Assembly (NCBI RefSeq): GCF_000828635.1
Contig: NZ_AP012547.1
Coordinates: 62,001 to 126,000, forward strand
DNA: 64,000 nucleotides
Source of the DNA: Sulfuritalea hydrogenivorans sk43H
Lineage (GTDB): Bacteria; Pseudomonadota; Gammaproteobacteria; Burkholderiales; Rhodocyclaceae
Direction of reading: 5' to 3'
Shown: positions 50,821-60,817 of the stretch, piece by piece
Numbering within the stretch: the first letter of the stretch is position 1
Layout: every line of letters starts with the position of its first letter
Notes under the pieces: model-generated
Seen by the model: only the letters and a program-made list of their open reading frames with translations
The model's database searches: none
Told to the model about the DNA's origin: nothing
Position numbers and translations under genes: made by a program

Positions 50821-51411
50821 ATGGAAACCGCCATGACCATCACCCGTGACTCCCTGATGACCCTCGAAGCCTATGCCAAGGCCCGCACCGCCATGCGCGA
50901 CGAAGTCATGGCGCAAAAAAAGCTGCGCCGCGTCAAGCTGGGCGAGCACATCCTGCTGATATTCGAGAACGAACTGCTGATCCGCTACCAGATACAGGAA
51001 ATGCTGCGCGTCGAAAAGATCTTCGAGGAAGACGGCATTCGCCACGAACTGGAATCCTATGTGCCGTTGGTGCCGACCGGCAGCAACTTCAAGGCCACCA
51101 TGCAGATCGAGTACGCCGACGAAGCGGAGCGCCATCGCATGCTGGGCCTGCTCAAGAGAGTCGAGGACCGGGTCTGGGTGCGTATTGCCGGTTTCGACCC
51201 GGTGTTCGCCATCGCCGACGAGGACCTGGAGCGCGAGAACGAGCACAAGACCTCGGCCGTGCATTTCCTGCGCTTCGAACTGACCGCCGGCATGCTGGCC
51301 GCCGCCAAGGGGGGCGCCGCAATTTCGGTGGGCGTCGACCATCTCCACTACAGCAGCATGGTTACCGTTGACGAGGCTACCCGCGCCTCGCTGGCCACCG
51401 ATCTGGCTTGA
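50821..51411 (+). CDS. DUF3501 family protein
   Basis: A 196-residue protein with the DUF3501 pattern RDSLMTLEAYAKARTAMRDE and RRVKLGEHILLIFENELLIR then YQIQEMLRVEKIFE. Function is not established. Genes of this family are repeatedly placed with rubrerythrin and Fe-S oxidoreductase genes, as here, suggesting one oxidative-stress or low-oxygen redox unit. Start at 50821 is 5 bases after a GGAGAC site that lies in a hairpin; the ATG at 50833 is an alternative. Confidence 0.8.
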   Translation: METAMTITRDSLMTLEAYAKARTAMRDEVMAQKKLRRVKLGEHILLIFENELLIRYQIQEMLRVEKIFEEDGIRHELESYVPLVPTGSNFKATMQIEYADEAERHRMLGLLKRVEDRVWVRIAGFDPVFAIADEDLERENEHKTSAVHFLRFELTAGMLAAAKGGAAISVGVDHLHYSSMVTVDEATRASLATDLA

Positions 51412-51425
51412 CAGATAGGCTCCAA

Positions 51426-51467
51426 TTGACGCGGATCAACTGATTCCGCCAGAGGCTCCACTACACT
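51426..51467 (+). promoter_or_regulatory. FNR-type (class II) promoter of ubiUVT
   Basis: TTGACGCGGATCAA (51426-51439) matches the FNR/ANR box TTGAT-N4-ATCAA at nine of ten positions. A -10-like TACACT (51462-51467) puts the start at about 51474, so the box is centred near -41.5, the standard activating position. Confidence 0.75.
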
Positions 51468-51497
51468 GCCCGTCTGTTTTGATGGGGGTGGTACGCA

Positions 51498-52502
51498 GTG
51501 GCAAAACCTCAACTGGTGTGTCCGGCCGGCAGTCTGGCGGCGCTCAAGGCGGCGGTGGATAACGGCGCCGATGACGTCTATCTGGGCTTTCGCAACGACA
51601 CCAACGCGCGCAACTTCGCCGGGCTGAACTTCGACGAGAAGAGCCTCGCCGAAGGCATCCGCTACGCCCATCAGCGCGGGCGCAAGGTGCTGGCGGCGAT
51701 CAATACCTACGCCCAGGCCGGACGCTTCGCCGACTGGACGGCCTCGGTCGACAAGGCCGCCGAGCTCGGCATCGACGCGGTGATCATCGCCGATCCCGCC
51801 GTGCTCGACTATGCGACCAAGACGCATCCCGGCATGCGCCGCCACCTCTCGGTGCAGGCCTCGGCCACCAGTTACGAGGCCATCAATTTTTGCCGCGAGA
51901 AGTTCGGCATCCAGCGCGCCGTGCTGCCGCGCGTGCTGACGCTGGCGCAGGTCGAGAACGTGATCCGCCATACCGACGTGGAAATCGAGGTGTTCGGTTT
52001 CGGCAGTTTGTGCGTGATGAACGAAGGCCGCTGCTGGCTGTCCTCCTACGCCACGGGCGAATCGCCCAACACGGTCGGCGCCTGTTCGCCGGCGAAGTTC
52101 GTGCAATGGGAAAAGAAACCGAACGAGATGGACGTGCGCCTCAACGGCATCCTCATCGACCGCTACGGCAACGACGAGAACGCCGGCTACCCGACCATCT
52201 GCAAGGGCCGCTTCGAAGTGGCAGGCGAGACCTACTACGCCATGGAAGAACCTGCCAGCCTCAACGTGCTGGAAATGCTGCCGGAGATCATCCGCATCGG
52301 GGTTTCCGCGATCAAGGTCGAGGGCCGCCAGCGCAGCCCGACCTATGTCGCGCAAGTCACGCGCAACCTGCGCCAGGCGCTCGATGCCGCGGTCGCCGCG
52401 CCAGACAAATTCAGCGTCAAGCCGGCCTGGGCCGCGGAACTGGGCAAGGTCTCCGAGGGCTCCCAAATTACGCTGGGCGCCTACAACAGGCCGTGGCGCT
52501 GA
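51498..52502 (+). CDS. ubiU: U32-family Fe-S protein of anaerobic ubiquinone synthesis
   Basis: A 334-residue U32 peptidase-family protein. It opens with [20 protein letters not shown] and has the cluster region [20 protein letters not shown], then VGACSPAKF and TICKGRF, giving the four Cys of the UbiU 4Fe-4S cluster. In E. coli UbiU with UbiV hydroxylates the ubiquinone ring without oxygen, using prephenate as the oxygen donor. The start is GTG at 51498; the long leader carries the FNR box. Its TGA shares a base with the ATG of ubiV. Confidence 0.92.
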   Translation: MAKPQLVCPAGSLAALKAAVDNGADDVYLGFRNDTNARNFAGLNFDEKSLAEGIRYAHQRGRKVLAAINTYAQAGRFADWTASVDKAAELGIDAVIIADPAVLDYATKTHPGMRRHLSVQASATSYEAINFCREKFGIQRAVLPRVLTLAQVENVIRHTDVEIEVFGFGSLCVMNEGRCWLSSYATGESPNTVGACSPAKFVQWEKKPNEMDVRLNGILIDRYGNDENAGYPTICKGRFEVAGETYYAMEEPASLNVLEMLPEIIRIGVSAIKVEGRQRSPTYVAQVTRNLRQALDAAVAAPDKFSVKPAWAAELGKVSEGSQITLGAYNRPWR

Positions 52503-53383
52503 TGCAGATCACGCTGGGCCCATTGCTGTTCTTCTGGCCGAAGGCCGAGGTCATGGAGTTCTACGCCCAGGCCGCGCAGCATCCGGCGATCGACCGGATA
52601 TACATCGGCGAAGCGGTCTGTTCGCGCCGCCAGCAACTGCGCACGGCGGACTGGATCGGTCTGGCCAAGGACTTGCGCGAGGCCGGCAAGGAAGTCGTGC
52701 TCACGGCACAGGCCCTGCTCGAATCCGAGAGCGACCTCAAGGCCATGCGCCGCCTGATGGCCGATGCCGGTGGCCTGGTCGAGGCCAACGACCTCGGCGC
52801 GGTGAAGATGGCCCAGGACCAGGGCCTCGGTTTTGTCGCCGGGCCGCACCTCAACATCTACAACGAACACACCCTGGCTTTCTTCGCCGCGCAGGGCTGC
52901 AAACGCTGGCTGCCGCCGCTCGAGGTTTCCGGCAGCGTGGTCGAATCCCTGCACGCGACGCGCCCGGCCGGCATGGAGACCGAAGTGTTCGCCTTCGGCA
53001 AGTTGCCGCTGGCTTTTTCGGCGCGCTGCTTTACCGCGCGCCACTATGGCCTGAACAAGGACGACTGCCAGTTCAAGTGCCTCGACCATCCCGAAGGCAT
53101 GCTGGTGAACACCCGCGAAGGGCAGCACTTCCTGACCCTGAACGGCATCCAGACCATGTCCGCGCAGACCGAGAGCCTGCTGGCACAGATGCCGGAGTTG
53201 CTGGCACAGGATATCGACGCCGTGCGCATCAGCCCGCAACCGGCGCACACTTTCGATATCCTTGAGGCTTTCGACCGGGCGCGCCGCGGCGAAGCCGTGA
53301 CGGACAAGGAGGAATGGGCGCCGGCCGGCCTGGTCAATGGTTTCTGGTTCGGCCGTGCCGGTACGGCGCATCAAGTCGCCTGA
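52502..53383 (+). CDS. ubiV: U32-family Fe-S protein of anaerobic ubiquinone synthesis
   Basis: A 293-residue U32 protein that forms a complex with UbiU. Opening [20 protein letters not shown], then [11 protein letters not shown] with the first cluster Cys (about 40) and [20 protein letters not shown] with the other three (about 180-197), as in E. coli UbiV. Translation is coupled to ubiU (TGATG). Confidence 0.92.
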   Translation: MQITLGPLLFFWPKAEVMEFYAQAAQHPAIDRIYIGEAVCSRRQQLRTADWIGLAKDLREAGKEVVLTAQALLESESDLKAMRRLMADAGGLVEANDLGAVKMAQDQGLGFVAGPHLNIYNEHTLAFFAAQGCKRWLPPLEVSGSVVESLHATRPAGMETEVFAFGKLPLAFSARCFTARHYGLNKDDCQFKCLDHPEGMLVNTREGQHFLTLNGIQTMSAQTESLLAQMPELLAQDIDAVRISPQPAHTFDILEAFDRARRGEAVTDKEEWAPAGLVNGFWFGRAGTAHQVA

Positions 53384-53394
53384 GGGGTTTTGCG

Positions 53395-53868
53395 ATGAAA
53401 AACAGTCTGGGCTTGCCGACGATTCCCGCCTTCACCTTGCCGCCGCTGATCGCGCGGGTCGGCGCGCGCTTGCCGCAATGGCCGCATTCGGTGAATCTGG
53501 CGCTGGCCCTGAATGCCGCGAAGAAGCTGGGCGTGTTGCCCGAGGATACCTTGCAGGAACTGGAAGGCCGGCGCTTTCGCGTGACCGTGCAGGACACCGG
53601 CGTGGTGGTGGACTTCACCTACAGCGCCGGGGCGTTCCGGCCGATTTTCATCGTTGCCAACGAGCCCGACCTGCACTTCACGGCACGCCTCTCGGCCTTC
53701 CTGCAAATGGTCAGCCGCCAGGAAGACCCGGACACGCTGTTCTTCAATCGCAGCCTGTCGATCGAAGGTGATACCGAGCTGGGCCTGCGCGTCAAGAACA
53801 TGCTCGATGCGCTGGAATGGCCGCGTCTGTCCTGGCAGGGGCTGCGCCCGACCTTCCTCAAGCAGTAG
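53395..53868 (+). CDS. ubiT: SCP2-type lipid-binding protein of anaerobic ubiquinone synthesis
   Basis: A 157-residue SCP2 sterol-carrier fold protein ([20 protein letters not shown], then [20 protein letters not shown]). UbiT is thought to bind the hydrophobic quinone precursors for UbiUV under low oxygen. It is the third gene of the ubiUVT operon, 11 bases after ubiV. A 24-base repeat starts one base after its stop codon. Confidence 0.88.
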   Translation: MKNSLGLPTIPAFTLPPLIARVGARLPQWPHSVNLALALNAAKKLGVLPEDTLQELEGRRFRVTVQDTGVVVDFTYSAGAFRPIFIVANEPDLHFTARLSAFLQMVSRQEDPDTLFFNRSLSIEGDTELGLRVKNMLDALEWPRLSWQGLRPTFLKQ

Positions 53869-53892
53869 AGTCGGCGCCGGCGATACGGCGAA
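53869..53892 (+). repeat. 24-base dispersed repeat after ubiT
   Basis: 23 of 24 matches, immediately after the ubiT stop codon. The rest of the 245-base gap before rhlE shows nothing I recognise. Confidence 0.85.
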
Positions 53893-54113
53893 GTTCGCGG
53901 CGCGAGGTAAGCGAAAGAAATTCAGGGGATCGCCGGCGGGCTGTGTTACAGTCCGCCCCGCTTCACCTCCTTAGCGACCGCGCTCCAGTCTGCCGGTCGT
54001 GCCTGAATGGCGACATCGAGCTTGTCTCGGTCCCCTCGACGGTTACACCCCAGAGAAGTTTCCGCCCAGATTGGCTCGCAGCATTGCGGGGGTCGGCTTC
54101 AGAGGTAATCAAC

Positions 54114-55439
54114 ATGCAGTTTTCCGAACTCGGCCTGTCGGCCGAGCTCCTGCGCGCCGTTGGCGAGCAGGGCTACACCACGCCCACCCCTGTCCAGCAA
54201 CAGGCCATCCCCCACATCCTCGCCGGCCGCGATCTCGAAGCCCTGGCCCAGACCGGAACCGGCAAGACCGCCGCCTTCGTGCTGCCGATCCTGCAACGCT
54301 TGACCGCTGCCGCGGCCAGTCCGCTGCAGAAAGTCACCCACACCGCACCGCGCGTGCTGGTGCTGGTGCCCACGCGCGAGCTCGCCGCGCAGGTGCTGGA
54401 AAGCGTGCGCACCTATGGCGCCCACACCGGCCTGCGCAGCCTCGCCGTGTTCGGCGGGGTCGGCATCAACCCGCAGATCCAGACCATGCGCCGCGGCATC
54501 GACATCCTGGTCGCCACCCCCGGCCGCCTGCTCGACCACCTCGGCCAGCGCACCGTCGACCTCTCGAAGGTGCAGATGCTGGTGCTTGACGAAGCCGACC
54601 GCATGTTCGACATGGGCTTCATCCGCGACATCCGCCGCATCATCGAGCGCCTGCCGAAGGAACGGCAGAACCTGATGTTCTCCGCCACCTTTGCCGCCGA
54701 GGTGCGCGAACTTGCCCACACCGTGCTGCGCAATCCGGCCATGGTCGAAGTCGCCCGCCGCAATGCGCCGGCCGAACTGGTGACGCACACGGTGATCAAG
54801 GTCGACCAGGACAGGAAGCGCGATCTGCTGTTGCACTTGTTCGCCGCCCACGGCTGGCATCAGGTGCTGGTGTTCTGCCGCACCAAGCACGGCTCCGACG
54901 CGCTGGCGAGGAAGCTTGAACAAGCCGGCGTTCGCACCGCGGCCCTGCACGGCAACAAGTCGCAGAATGCCCGTACCCGCGCCCTGGCCGACTTCAAGTC
55001 GGGCAAGCTGGCGGCGCTGGTCGCCACCGACATCGCCGCGCGCGGCCTCGACATCGATTCCCTGCCGCGCGTGGTGAATTTCGAACTGCCCAACGTGCCG
55101 GAAGACTACATCCACCGCATCGGCCGCACCGGCCGAGCTGGCGCCAGTGGCGAAGCGCTCAGTCTCGTGAGCAGCGACGAGCGCATCCAGCTGCGCGACA
55201 TCGAGCGCCTGTTGAAACGCGAGATCGAAACCTCGATCCTCCCCGGTTTCGAGCCGCAGCACAACCACTCGGTGCCGCGTCCCGCCGCCGGCCGCACACC
55301 GGCGGCCAAGCCGGCCCAGGGCCGCTCGCGCACGGGTGCGGGGAACCGCAGCGGCGCGCCGCGTCCGGCCCGTTCGGGCGGTGGTGGCGGGGGCGGCGCC
55401 AAGCCGGCCAGCCATCACAGCGGCCAGCGGCACCGCTGA
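54114..55439 (+). CDS. rhlE: DEAD-box RNA helicase, RhlE-like
   Basis: A 441-residue helicase. Motifs in order: Q motif [20 protein letters not shown], Walker [24 protein letters not shown] in [20 protein letters not shown], then [12 protein letters not shown] and [10 protein letters not shown]. The C-terminus is basic and Gly/Pro/Arg-rich (RNA-contact tail). It unwinds RNA in ribosome assembly or decay. The start at 54114 is fixed by [16 protein letters not shown]; the upstream in-frame codons are intergenic. Confidence 0.92.
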   Translation: MQFSELGLSAELLRAVGEQGYTTPTPVQQQAIPHILAGRDLEALAQTGTGKTAAFVLPILQRLTAAAASPLQKVTHTAPRVLVLVPTRELAAQVLESVRTYGAHTGLRSLAVFGGVGINPQIQTMRRGIDILVATPGRLLDHLGQRTVDLSKVQMLVLDEADRMFDMGFIRDIRRIIERLPKERQNLMFSATFAAEVRELAHTVLRNPAMVEVARRNAPAELVTHTVIKVDQDRKRDLLLHLFAAHGWHQVLVFCRTKHGSDALARKLEQAGVRTAALHGNKSQNARTRALADFKSGKLAALVATDIAARGLDIDSLPRVVNFELPNVPEDYIHRIGRTGRAGASGEALSLVSSDERIQLRDIERLLKREIETSILPGFEPQHNHSVPRPAAGRTPAAKPAQGRSRTGAGNRSGAPRPARSGGGGGGGAKPASHHSGQRHR

Positions 55440-55473
55440 GATCGGCATCAAGCTCTCCGCGGGTCCAAATTTT

Positions 55474-55493
55474 TCCCCGATCGGGGAGTTTTT
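55474..55493 (+). terminator. Intrinsic terminator after rhlE
   Basis: Perfect palindrome TCCCCGATCGGGGA (55474-55487) followed by GTTTTT, and preceded by a T run. It could serve both rhlE and, on the other strand, the chemotaxis receptor gene. Confidence 0.7.
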
Positions 55494-55556
55494 GAGTCGG
55501 ACCCGTGTTGAGGGCTTGAACAGGCCCGCTATCGGCGGGCGCGGGCTGATCCGCCG

Positions 55557-57203
55557 TCAGACGCGAAAGCGCGCGACCGACTGTTCGAGGCCTCGAGCCA
55601 GACCGTGCAGGCGCTCGGCGGCGGCCGAGGTTTGGCGCACGCTGGCGCTGTTTTCTTCCGCCATGGTGGCGATGCGCTCGACGCCACGGGCGATTTCCTG
55701 GGTGGCGGCGGCTTGCTCGTCAAGCGCGCTGCCGATGTCGACAACCGCTTTGCCGACGCGGTCCGCGCTTGCCTGAATGCCCACGATCGAGTCGCCGGCC
55801 TGATGCGCCAGGCTGACGCCTTCATTGACGCGAGTGACGCTGCTTTCGATTTCCTGCGCCGCGCGCCGTGCGCCGGCCTGCACCTTGTCGATGACATTGG
55901 CAATGGTGTGGGTTGACTCGGAAGTACGTTCGGCGAGTTTGCGGACTTCATCGGCGACGACGGCGAATCCCCGTCCCTGCTCGCCCGCCCGCGCCGCCTC
56001 GATGGCCGCGTTCAAGGCCAGCAGGTTGGTCTGGTCGGCCACTTCGCGGATGACATTGATGACGGCGGAAATTTCGTTCGAGTAGGTTTCGAGCTCGCGG
56101 ATCGTGCTCGCGGCTTCGTTGACGGCGGCGGACACCTTGCCCATTTCGTCGGCGCTCGAATGCACCACCTGGCCGCCGCTGCGGGATTCCTCGCCGGCAC
56201 TGGCCGCTATGCCGCGGGCATCACGGGCATGGTCGCGCACCTGATCGATGGATACCGACATCTCTTCCACCGACGCCGCCATGCTCGAAGCGGCCTCGCT
56301 TTGCGCTTCGGTGGCGCGGGTTGCCTGACGGGAGGCAGCGGTCAGTTCCTCGGCGGAGCGGGACAGTTCCTGCGCGCTCTTTTGCGAGGCGCTGACCATG
56401 CCGTGCAAGCCTTCCCGCATCAGCGCAAAAGCCGCAAGCAGGCGACCGCCTTCGTCCCGACCGCCGAGTGGTACCGGACGGGTCAGGTCGCCGTTGGCGA
56501 TGGCTTCGGCGACATCGACCGAAGCGTTGATCGGGCCGGTGATGGCGCGGGTGAGAAACCAGGCAAAGCCGGCGGCGGCGGCCAGCCCGCCGCCGACGAT
56601 CAGCAGAAACAGCGCCGTGCCCGTGGTGTGCGTGACGACGGCTTGTTCGAAAGCCTCGCGGGCAACCTTTTCCTGGTAGGCCGACAGTTTGCTCAGCGCT
56701 TCGATGGTGGCCACCGAATGCTGATTGCGCGCGGCCAGCAAGTCCTTGACCAGTCCGGTCGAATAGTCGCCGCCCTTGATGCGATTGATCAGGTTCGAGG
56801 CTTGTTCTGCCCAGGTTTTGCGCTTGACGGTCAAATCGGCCGCCAACTGCTTCTCCTCCTCGGTCAGATAGGTGGCCATGTATTTGGTCCACAGGGTGTC
56901 GATTTCGGCGCGTCGCTTGTCGAATCTTTCCAGATGGACGTCCACCGGGTGATCGTGGGCAGCAGCCAGCTGTCCCTTGGGGTCGTGCTGGATGGTCAGC
57001 AACAACTCGGTCGTGTTGTCACCCAGCAGTTCGCCGATCCTGGCCAGGTCGCGCAAGGGCACCACCCTATCCTCGAACACCGATTTGAGCGTGGCGACGG
57101 CGCGGTTTTGGTTGTTCCAGCCGATGCCGGCAACGGTCAGCAACAGCACGCCGGCCGCTGCCAGGAGGATGAAAATGCGCTTGCCGATGGAAAGATGGTT
57201 CAC
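55557..57203 (-). CDS. Methyl-accepting chemotaxis protein
   Basis: A 548-residue transducer. One membrane helix near residues 10-32 and one at about 190-212 enclose a helical periplasmic sensor domain of the four-helix-bundle type ([20 protein letters not shown]). HAMP follows, then the signalling hairpin [20 protein letters not shown], with methylation helices on both sides. It lacks the C-terminal CheR-binding pentapeptide. The ligand is unknown. No chemotaxis genes lie next to it. Confidence 0.92.
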   Translation of the reverse strand: MNHLSIGKRIFILLAAAGVLLLTVAGIGWNNQNRAVATLKSVFEDRVVPLRDLARIGELLGDNTTELLLTIQHDPKGQLAAAHDHPVDVHLERFDKRRAEIDTLWTKYMATYLTEEEKQLAADLTVKRKTWAEQASNLINRIKGGDYSTGLVKDLLAARNQHSVATIEALSKLSAYQEKVAREAFEQAVVTHTTGTALFLLIVGGGLAAAAGFAWFLTRAITGPINASVDVAEAIANGDLTRPVPLGGRDEGGRLLAAFALMREGLHGMVSASQKSAQELSRSAEELTAASRQATRATEAQSEAASSMAASVEEMSVSIDQVRDHARDARGIAASAGEESRSGGQVVHSSADEMGKVSAAVNEAASTIRELETYSNEISAVINVIREVADQTNLLALNAAIEAARAGEQGRGFAVVADEVRKLAERTSESTHTIANVIDKVQAGARRAAQEIESSVTRVNEGVSLAHQAGDSIVGIQASADRVGKAVVDIGSALDEQAAATQEIARGVERIATMAEENSASVRQTSAAAERLHGLARGLEQSVARFRV

Positions 57204-57375
57204 CGTGTTTCTCCGAAGTTATTGACGATAGCCGGCGCATTGTGGCGCGCGCCGCCCGTTGAGAAGCGGGATGGAAAGGAACATTATTCCTCCAGTTCGA
57301 TCGCTGCCGCGCAGTTTGACGTGGACCTCATGACATACGCTTGATCCCGCACAAGTCGATCGGGTTCGGCTCGCC

Positions 57376-57966
57376 TCAGAACGACGAGCCGGCTTGCTTG
57401 AGGAACTCGATTTCCTCGGGTGTCGATGCCCGGCCAAGGATGGCATTGCGGTGGGGAAAGCGGCCGAAGCGGGCGATCACCTCGCGATGCCGGATCGCAT
57501 AATCGTAGGCGCTGTCGAAAGCCGCGGTTTTCATTTCGCGGCGCAGGCCGGCGAAGAGGGCCACGGCGCGCTCCTGATCTAGCAGCGACTCGCCGTGTTC
57601 GAAGGGCAGGTAGGCGAACCAGCGCTGAAAGGGCGACAGGTTCTTGTCGCGGCCGGCGCCGACCAGGGTTTCCGCCAATCCCAGAGCCTGCGCGTCGCCG
57701 GTGAAGGCGCGCGGCGTGTCGCGGAAAATGTTGCGCGTGAATTGGTCGAGCAAAAGGATGCGCGCCAGCAGCGCTTCGTCAGGCCCTGCGTCGAGGGTAG
57801 TGTTCAGCGCCGCTTCGACAGCCGCGCCGAAACGGTCGCGGATCGTCGCATCGAACGCGGCATCCTTGCGGAACCATTCGGGGCGGTAGGTGCCGTGGCC
57901 GGGGTGGTCCGGCAGCAGGAACCAGAAATCGAGAACGGCGAGGGCTTCAGGCGCCACGCCGGTCAT
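57376..57966 (-). CDS. DUF924 family protein
   Basis: A 196-residue DUF924 protein: VLDFWFLLPDHPGHGTYRPE, then ILLLDQFTRNIFRDTPRAFT and LSPFQRWFAYLPFEHGESLL. The fold is TPR-like and function unknown. Its ATG overlaps the end of topB by four bases (minus strand), so it may be read through from topB. Confidence 0.9.
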   Translation of the reverse strand: MTGVAPEALAVLDFWFLLPDHPGHGTYRPEWFRKDAAFDATIRDRFGAAVEAALNTTLDAGPDEALLARILLLDQFTRNIFRDTPRAFTGDAQALGLAETLVGAGRDKNLSPFQRWFAYLPFEHGESLLDQERAVALFAGLRREMKTAAFDSAYDYAIRHREVIARFGRFPHRNAILGRASTPEEIEFLKQAGSSF

Positions 57967-60674
57967 ACGGCTTTCTTGGCAGCGGGCTTCTTCGTTGCGG
58001 GCTTGGCGGCCGCCTTCTTCGCAGCGGGTTTTTTGGCCGCAGGTTTCTTTACTGCAGCCTTCTTAGCTACGGCCGCTTCGCTTAACGCCGATGAATCCGG
58101 CGTTAGCCTTCTCTGAAACTTCGTTTTCGCCGTGTCGTCAGCGCCGACTGTCGGCGCAGCCTTGGCCTTCGCCGGTTTCGCCTCGTCGGCCTTGGCGGCC
58201 GGCTTGGCCCCGGCTTTCGGCGCCCTCGGTTCGAACTCGAAGCCCACCTTGCCGGTCTTCGCATCGCGCACCAGATAGGCGGAAAACTTGCGTCGCGTCT
58301 TGTTCGAGATGAAGCCCTTGAGCAGGTCGGTCTTGCCGGTGGCCAGCAGCTTCTGCATGTCGGCGCGTGCCACCTCTTGCTGCAGGATTATCTTGCCGGA
58401 GCGGAAATCGCAGGTCTTTCCCGCGCCCACGGCCTTTTCGCAGACATAGGCCATGCCGTGCTCGAAGACGCGCGCGCCGCATTTCGGGCAGGCGCCGAGC
58501 GATTCCTGCGTCGAGAAATCGACTTCTTCGCCATCGGCGTCGGCGTCCGACTGGCCGAAATCGAATTCCGGTGTGTGGTCTTCCTTGAGCTTGATCATCG
58601 CCGCGAAAGGACGCCCCATCTTGCTGCGGAAGCCCTGCAGGGGGCCGATCACGCGCTTCGTGAGCAGCTCGTCCATTTCTTCCGGCTCCCATTGCCGGCT
58701 GGCGACGATCTTCCACAGGCTGTAGTCGCAGGACTTGCACTGGAACTTCTTGTAGTTTTCCTGGATCACGCCGCCGCAGCGCGGGCAGGGCGTCTTCAGC
58801 GTGGAGAAGGCGGCTTCGGGCAGCTCGCCGGTCTTGATGCGCTCGACCATCTCGCGCGTCTTGTCCACGATGTGGCTCATGAACTCGTCGCGCGCCAGCC
58901 GTCCGTGTTCCATTTCCTTGAGCTTGTATTCCCATTCGCCGGTCAGTTCGGGCGAGCGGATTTCATCGACGCCGAGGTTTTCCAGCGCAAACAGCAGCGA
59001 GAAGGCCTTGGCCGTCGGTTGCAGTTCGCGGCCGTTGCGATGCAGGTATTCCTCGGCCAGCAGGCCTTCGATGGTCGCGGCGCGCGTGGCCGGCGTGCCG
59101 AGGCCGCGTTCGGACATCGCCTCGCGCAACTCCTCGTCCTCGATCAGCTTGCCGGCGCCTTCCATGGCGGTCAGCAGCGTGGCTTCCGTGAAGCGCGGCG
59201 GCGGCTGGGTGGCCTTGGTCTTGACCTCGACATCCTTGGCCCAGACGCGTTCGTTCTTTTCCAGCGGCGGCAGGGTCAGGTTCTCGCCGGCTTCCTCGCG
59301 GGTTTCCTGCGATTCCTTGCCATACACGGCGAGCCAGCCCGGCGTCACCAGCACCTTGCCTTCGGTCTTGAAGGCTTCCTTCTCGATGCGGGTGATGCGC
59401 GTGGTGATGTTGTACTCGGCCGACGGATAGAAGATGGCGAGGAAGCGCTTGGTGACGAGGTCGTAAATCTTCTGTTCCGGCTCGGACAGGTTCTTCGGCG
59501 CGGCACCGGTGGGGATGATGGCGAAGTGGTCCGAGACCTTGGCATTGTTGAAAATGCGCTTGTTCGGATGCACCCAGCCGTTCTTGATGATGGCGCCGGC
59601 AAAGGTGGCGTAGGGCGTGCCGGCCATCGATGCCAGCGTTTCCTTGACCGTGCCGATGTAATCCTCGGGCAGGTGGCGGCTGTCGGTTCGCGGGTAGGTC
59701 AGCGCCTTGTGCTTTTCGTACAGCGCCTGGGCAATGCCCAGCGTGTTCTTGGCGCTGAAGCCGAAGCGGCCGTTGGCCTCGCGCTGCAGCGAGGTGAGGT
59801 CGTAGAGCATCGGGCAGGCTTCGGTCTTGGGCTTGCTGTCCTCATCCACCGTGCCGTGCTGGCCGAGGCATTTCTTGCGCAGCGCGTCGGCCTTGGCCTT
59901 GTCCCACAGGCGCTCGGCGCGGGCGTGCTCATCGTCGGCCTTCTTGAACTTCTCGTCGAACCAGCGGCCCTTGTAGGTTCCGGCGACGCACTGAAATTCG
60001 CCTTCGACTTCCCAGTAATCGCGCGAAACAAAGTTGCGAATGCGGCTTTCGCGTTCGACCATGATCGCCAGCGTCGGCGTCTGCACGCGGCCCACCGGCG
60101 TCTTGTAGAAGCCGCCTTCCTTCGAATTGAAGGCGGTCATGGCGCGCGTGCCGTTGATGCCGATCAGCCAGTCGGCTTCCGAGCGGCAGCGCGCGGCATC
60201 GGCCAGCGGCAGCATTTCCTCGTCGGTGCGCAAGTGGGCGAAGCCGTCGCGGATCGCGGTGGTGGTCATCGATTGCAGCCACAGGCGGCGCACGGGTTTT
60301 TGCTTGGCGCCGAGGGCGTGCTGCGCCACGTAGCGGAAAATCAGTTCGCCCTCGCGTCCCGCGTCGCAGGCATTGACCAGGCCGGTGACGTCCTTGCGCT
60401 TGATCAGGCGCGTCAAGAGACGCAGGCGTTCCTGCGTCCGCTCGATGGGATTCAGCGCGAAATGCGGCGGAATCATCGGCAGGTGGGTGAAGCTCCACTT
60501 GCCGCGCTTGACGTCGTATTCCTCCGGCACCGTCAGTTCCAGCAGGTGGCCGATGGCGGAGGACAACACGTAGTCGTCGCTCTCGAAGTAGTCGCCGGTC
60601 TTGGTAAAGCCGCCCAGCGCCTTTGCGATGTCATTGGCGACGGAAGGTTTCTCGGCGATGATCAACTGCTTCAT
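57963..60674 (-). CDS. topB: DNA topoisomerase III with a Lys/Ala-rich tail
   Basis: A 903-residue type IA topoisomerase. The TOPRIM domain opens it (KQLIIAEKPSVANDIAKALG) and the catalytic Tyr is in ALTYPRTDSRHLPEDY. Two zinc-binding segments follow (CPRCGGVIQENYKKFQCKSC and CPKCGARVFEHG). After residue about 800 comes a tail rich in Lys, Ala and Pro with KKPAAKK repeats, probably DNA-binding and disordered. In this tail VGADDTA (843-849) comes from a 24-base repeat copy. It relaxes negative supercoils and resolves recombination or replication intermediates. Start at 60674. Confidence 0.92.
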   Translation of the reverse strand: MKQLIIAEKPSVANDIAKALGGFTKTGDYFESDDYVLSSAIGHLLELTVPEEYDVKRGKWSFTHLPMIPPHFALNPIERTQERLRLLTRLIKRKDVTGLVNACDAGREGELIFRYVAQHALGAKQKPVRRLWLQSMTTTAIRDGFAHLRTDEEMLPLADAARCRSEADWLIGINGTRAMTAFNSKEGGFYKTPVGRVQTPTLAIMVERESRIRNFVSRDYWEVEGEFQCVAGTYKGRWFDEKFKKADDEHARAERLWDKAKADALRKKCLGQHGTVDEDSKPKTEACPMLYDLTSLQREANGRFGFSAKNTLGIAQALYEKHKALTYPRTDSRHLPEDYIGTVKETLASMAGTPYATFAGAIIKNGWVHPNKRIFNNAKVSDHFAIIPTGAAPKNLSEPEQKIYDLVTKRFLAIFYPSAEYNITTRITRIEKEAFKTEGKVLVTPGWLAVYGKESQETREEAGENLTLPPLEKNERVWAKDVEVKTKATQPPPRFTEATLLTAMEGAGKLIEDEELREAMSERGLGTPATRAATIEGLLAEEYLHRNGRELQPTAKAFSLLFALENLGVDEIRSPELTGEWEYKLKEMEHGRLARDEFMSHIVDKTREMVERIKTGELPEAAFSTLKTPCPRCGGVIQENYKKFQCKSCDYSLWKIVASRQWEPEEMDELLTKRVIGPLQGFRSKMGRPFAAMIKLKEDHTPEFDFGQSDADADGEEVDFSTQESLGACPKCGARVFEHGMAYVCEKAVGAGKTCDFRSGKIILQQEVARADMQKLLATGKTDLLKGFISNKTRRKFSAYLVRDAKTGKVGFEFEPRAPKAGAKPAAKADEAKPAKAKAAPTVGADDTAKTKFQRRLTPDSSALSEAAVAKKAAVKKPAAKKPAAKKAAAKPATKKPAAKKAV
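58126..58149 (-). repeat. 24-base dispersed repeat in the topB tail
   Basis: 22 of 24 matches, minus strand, sense for topB and in the usual frame (VGADDTA). A hairpin AACGCC...GGCGTT lies about 20 bases further on (58084-58104). Confidence 0.8.
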
Positions 60675-60817
60675 GGTGTGGGCTTTCCCCCCGGCCCCCT
60701 TTCCGGGAAAGGGAGTGACGGAGGTTCGCTATGCTCGAAATGGAACAATCTGGACACGGTAGTCCGGCGGCAGCGGCGCATCATAAGCGCGCCTCTCCCA
60801 ATTACGCAAGCCGGGGT

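Noticed and set aside
57650-57670. GCCGGCGCCGACCAGG in the DUF924 gene (VGAGRDKNL)
   Set aside because: It is close to a family-conserved segment and has no match in the second half of the repeat.
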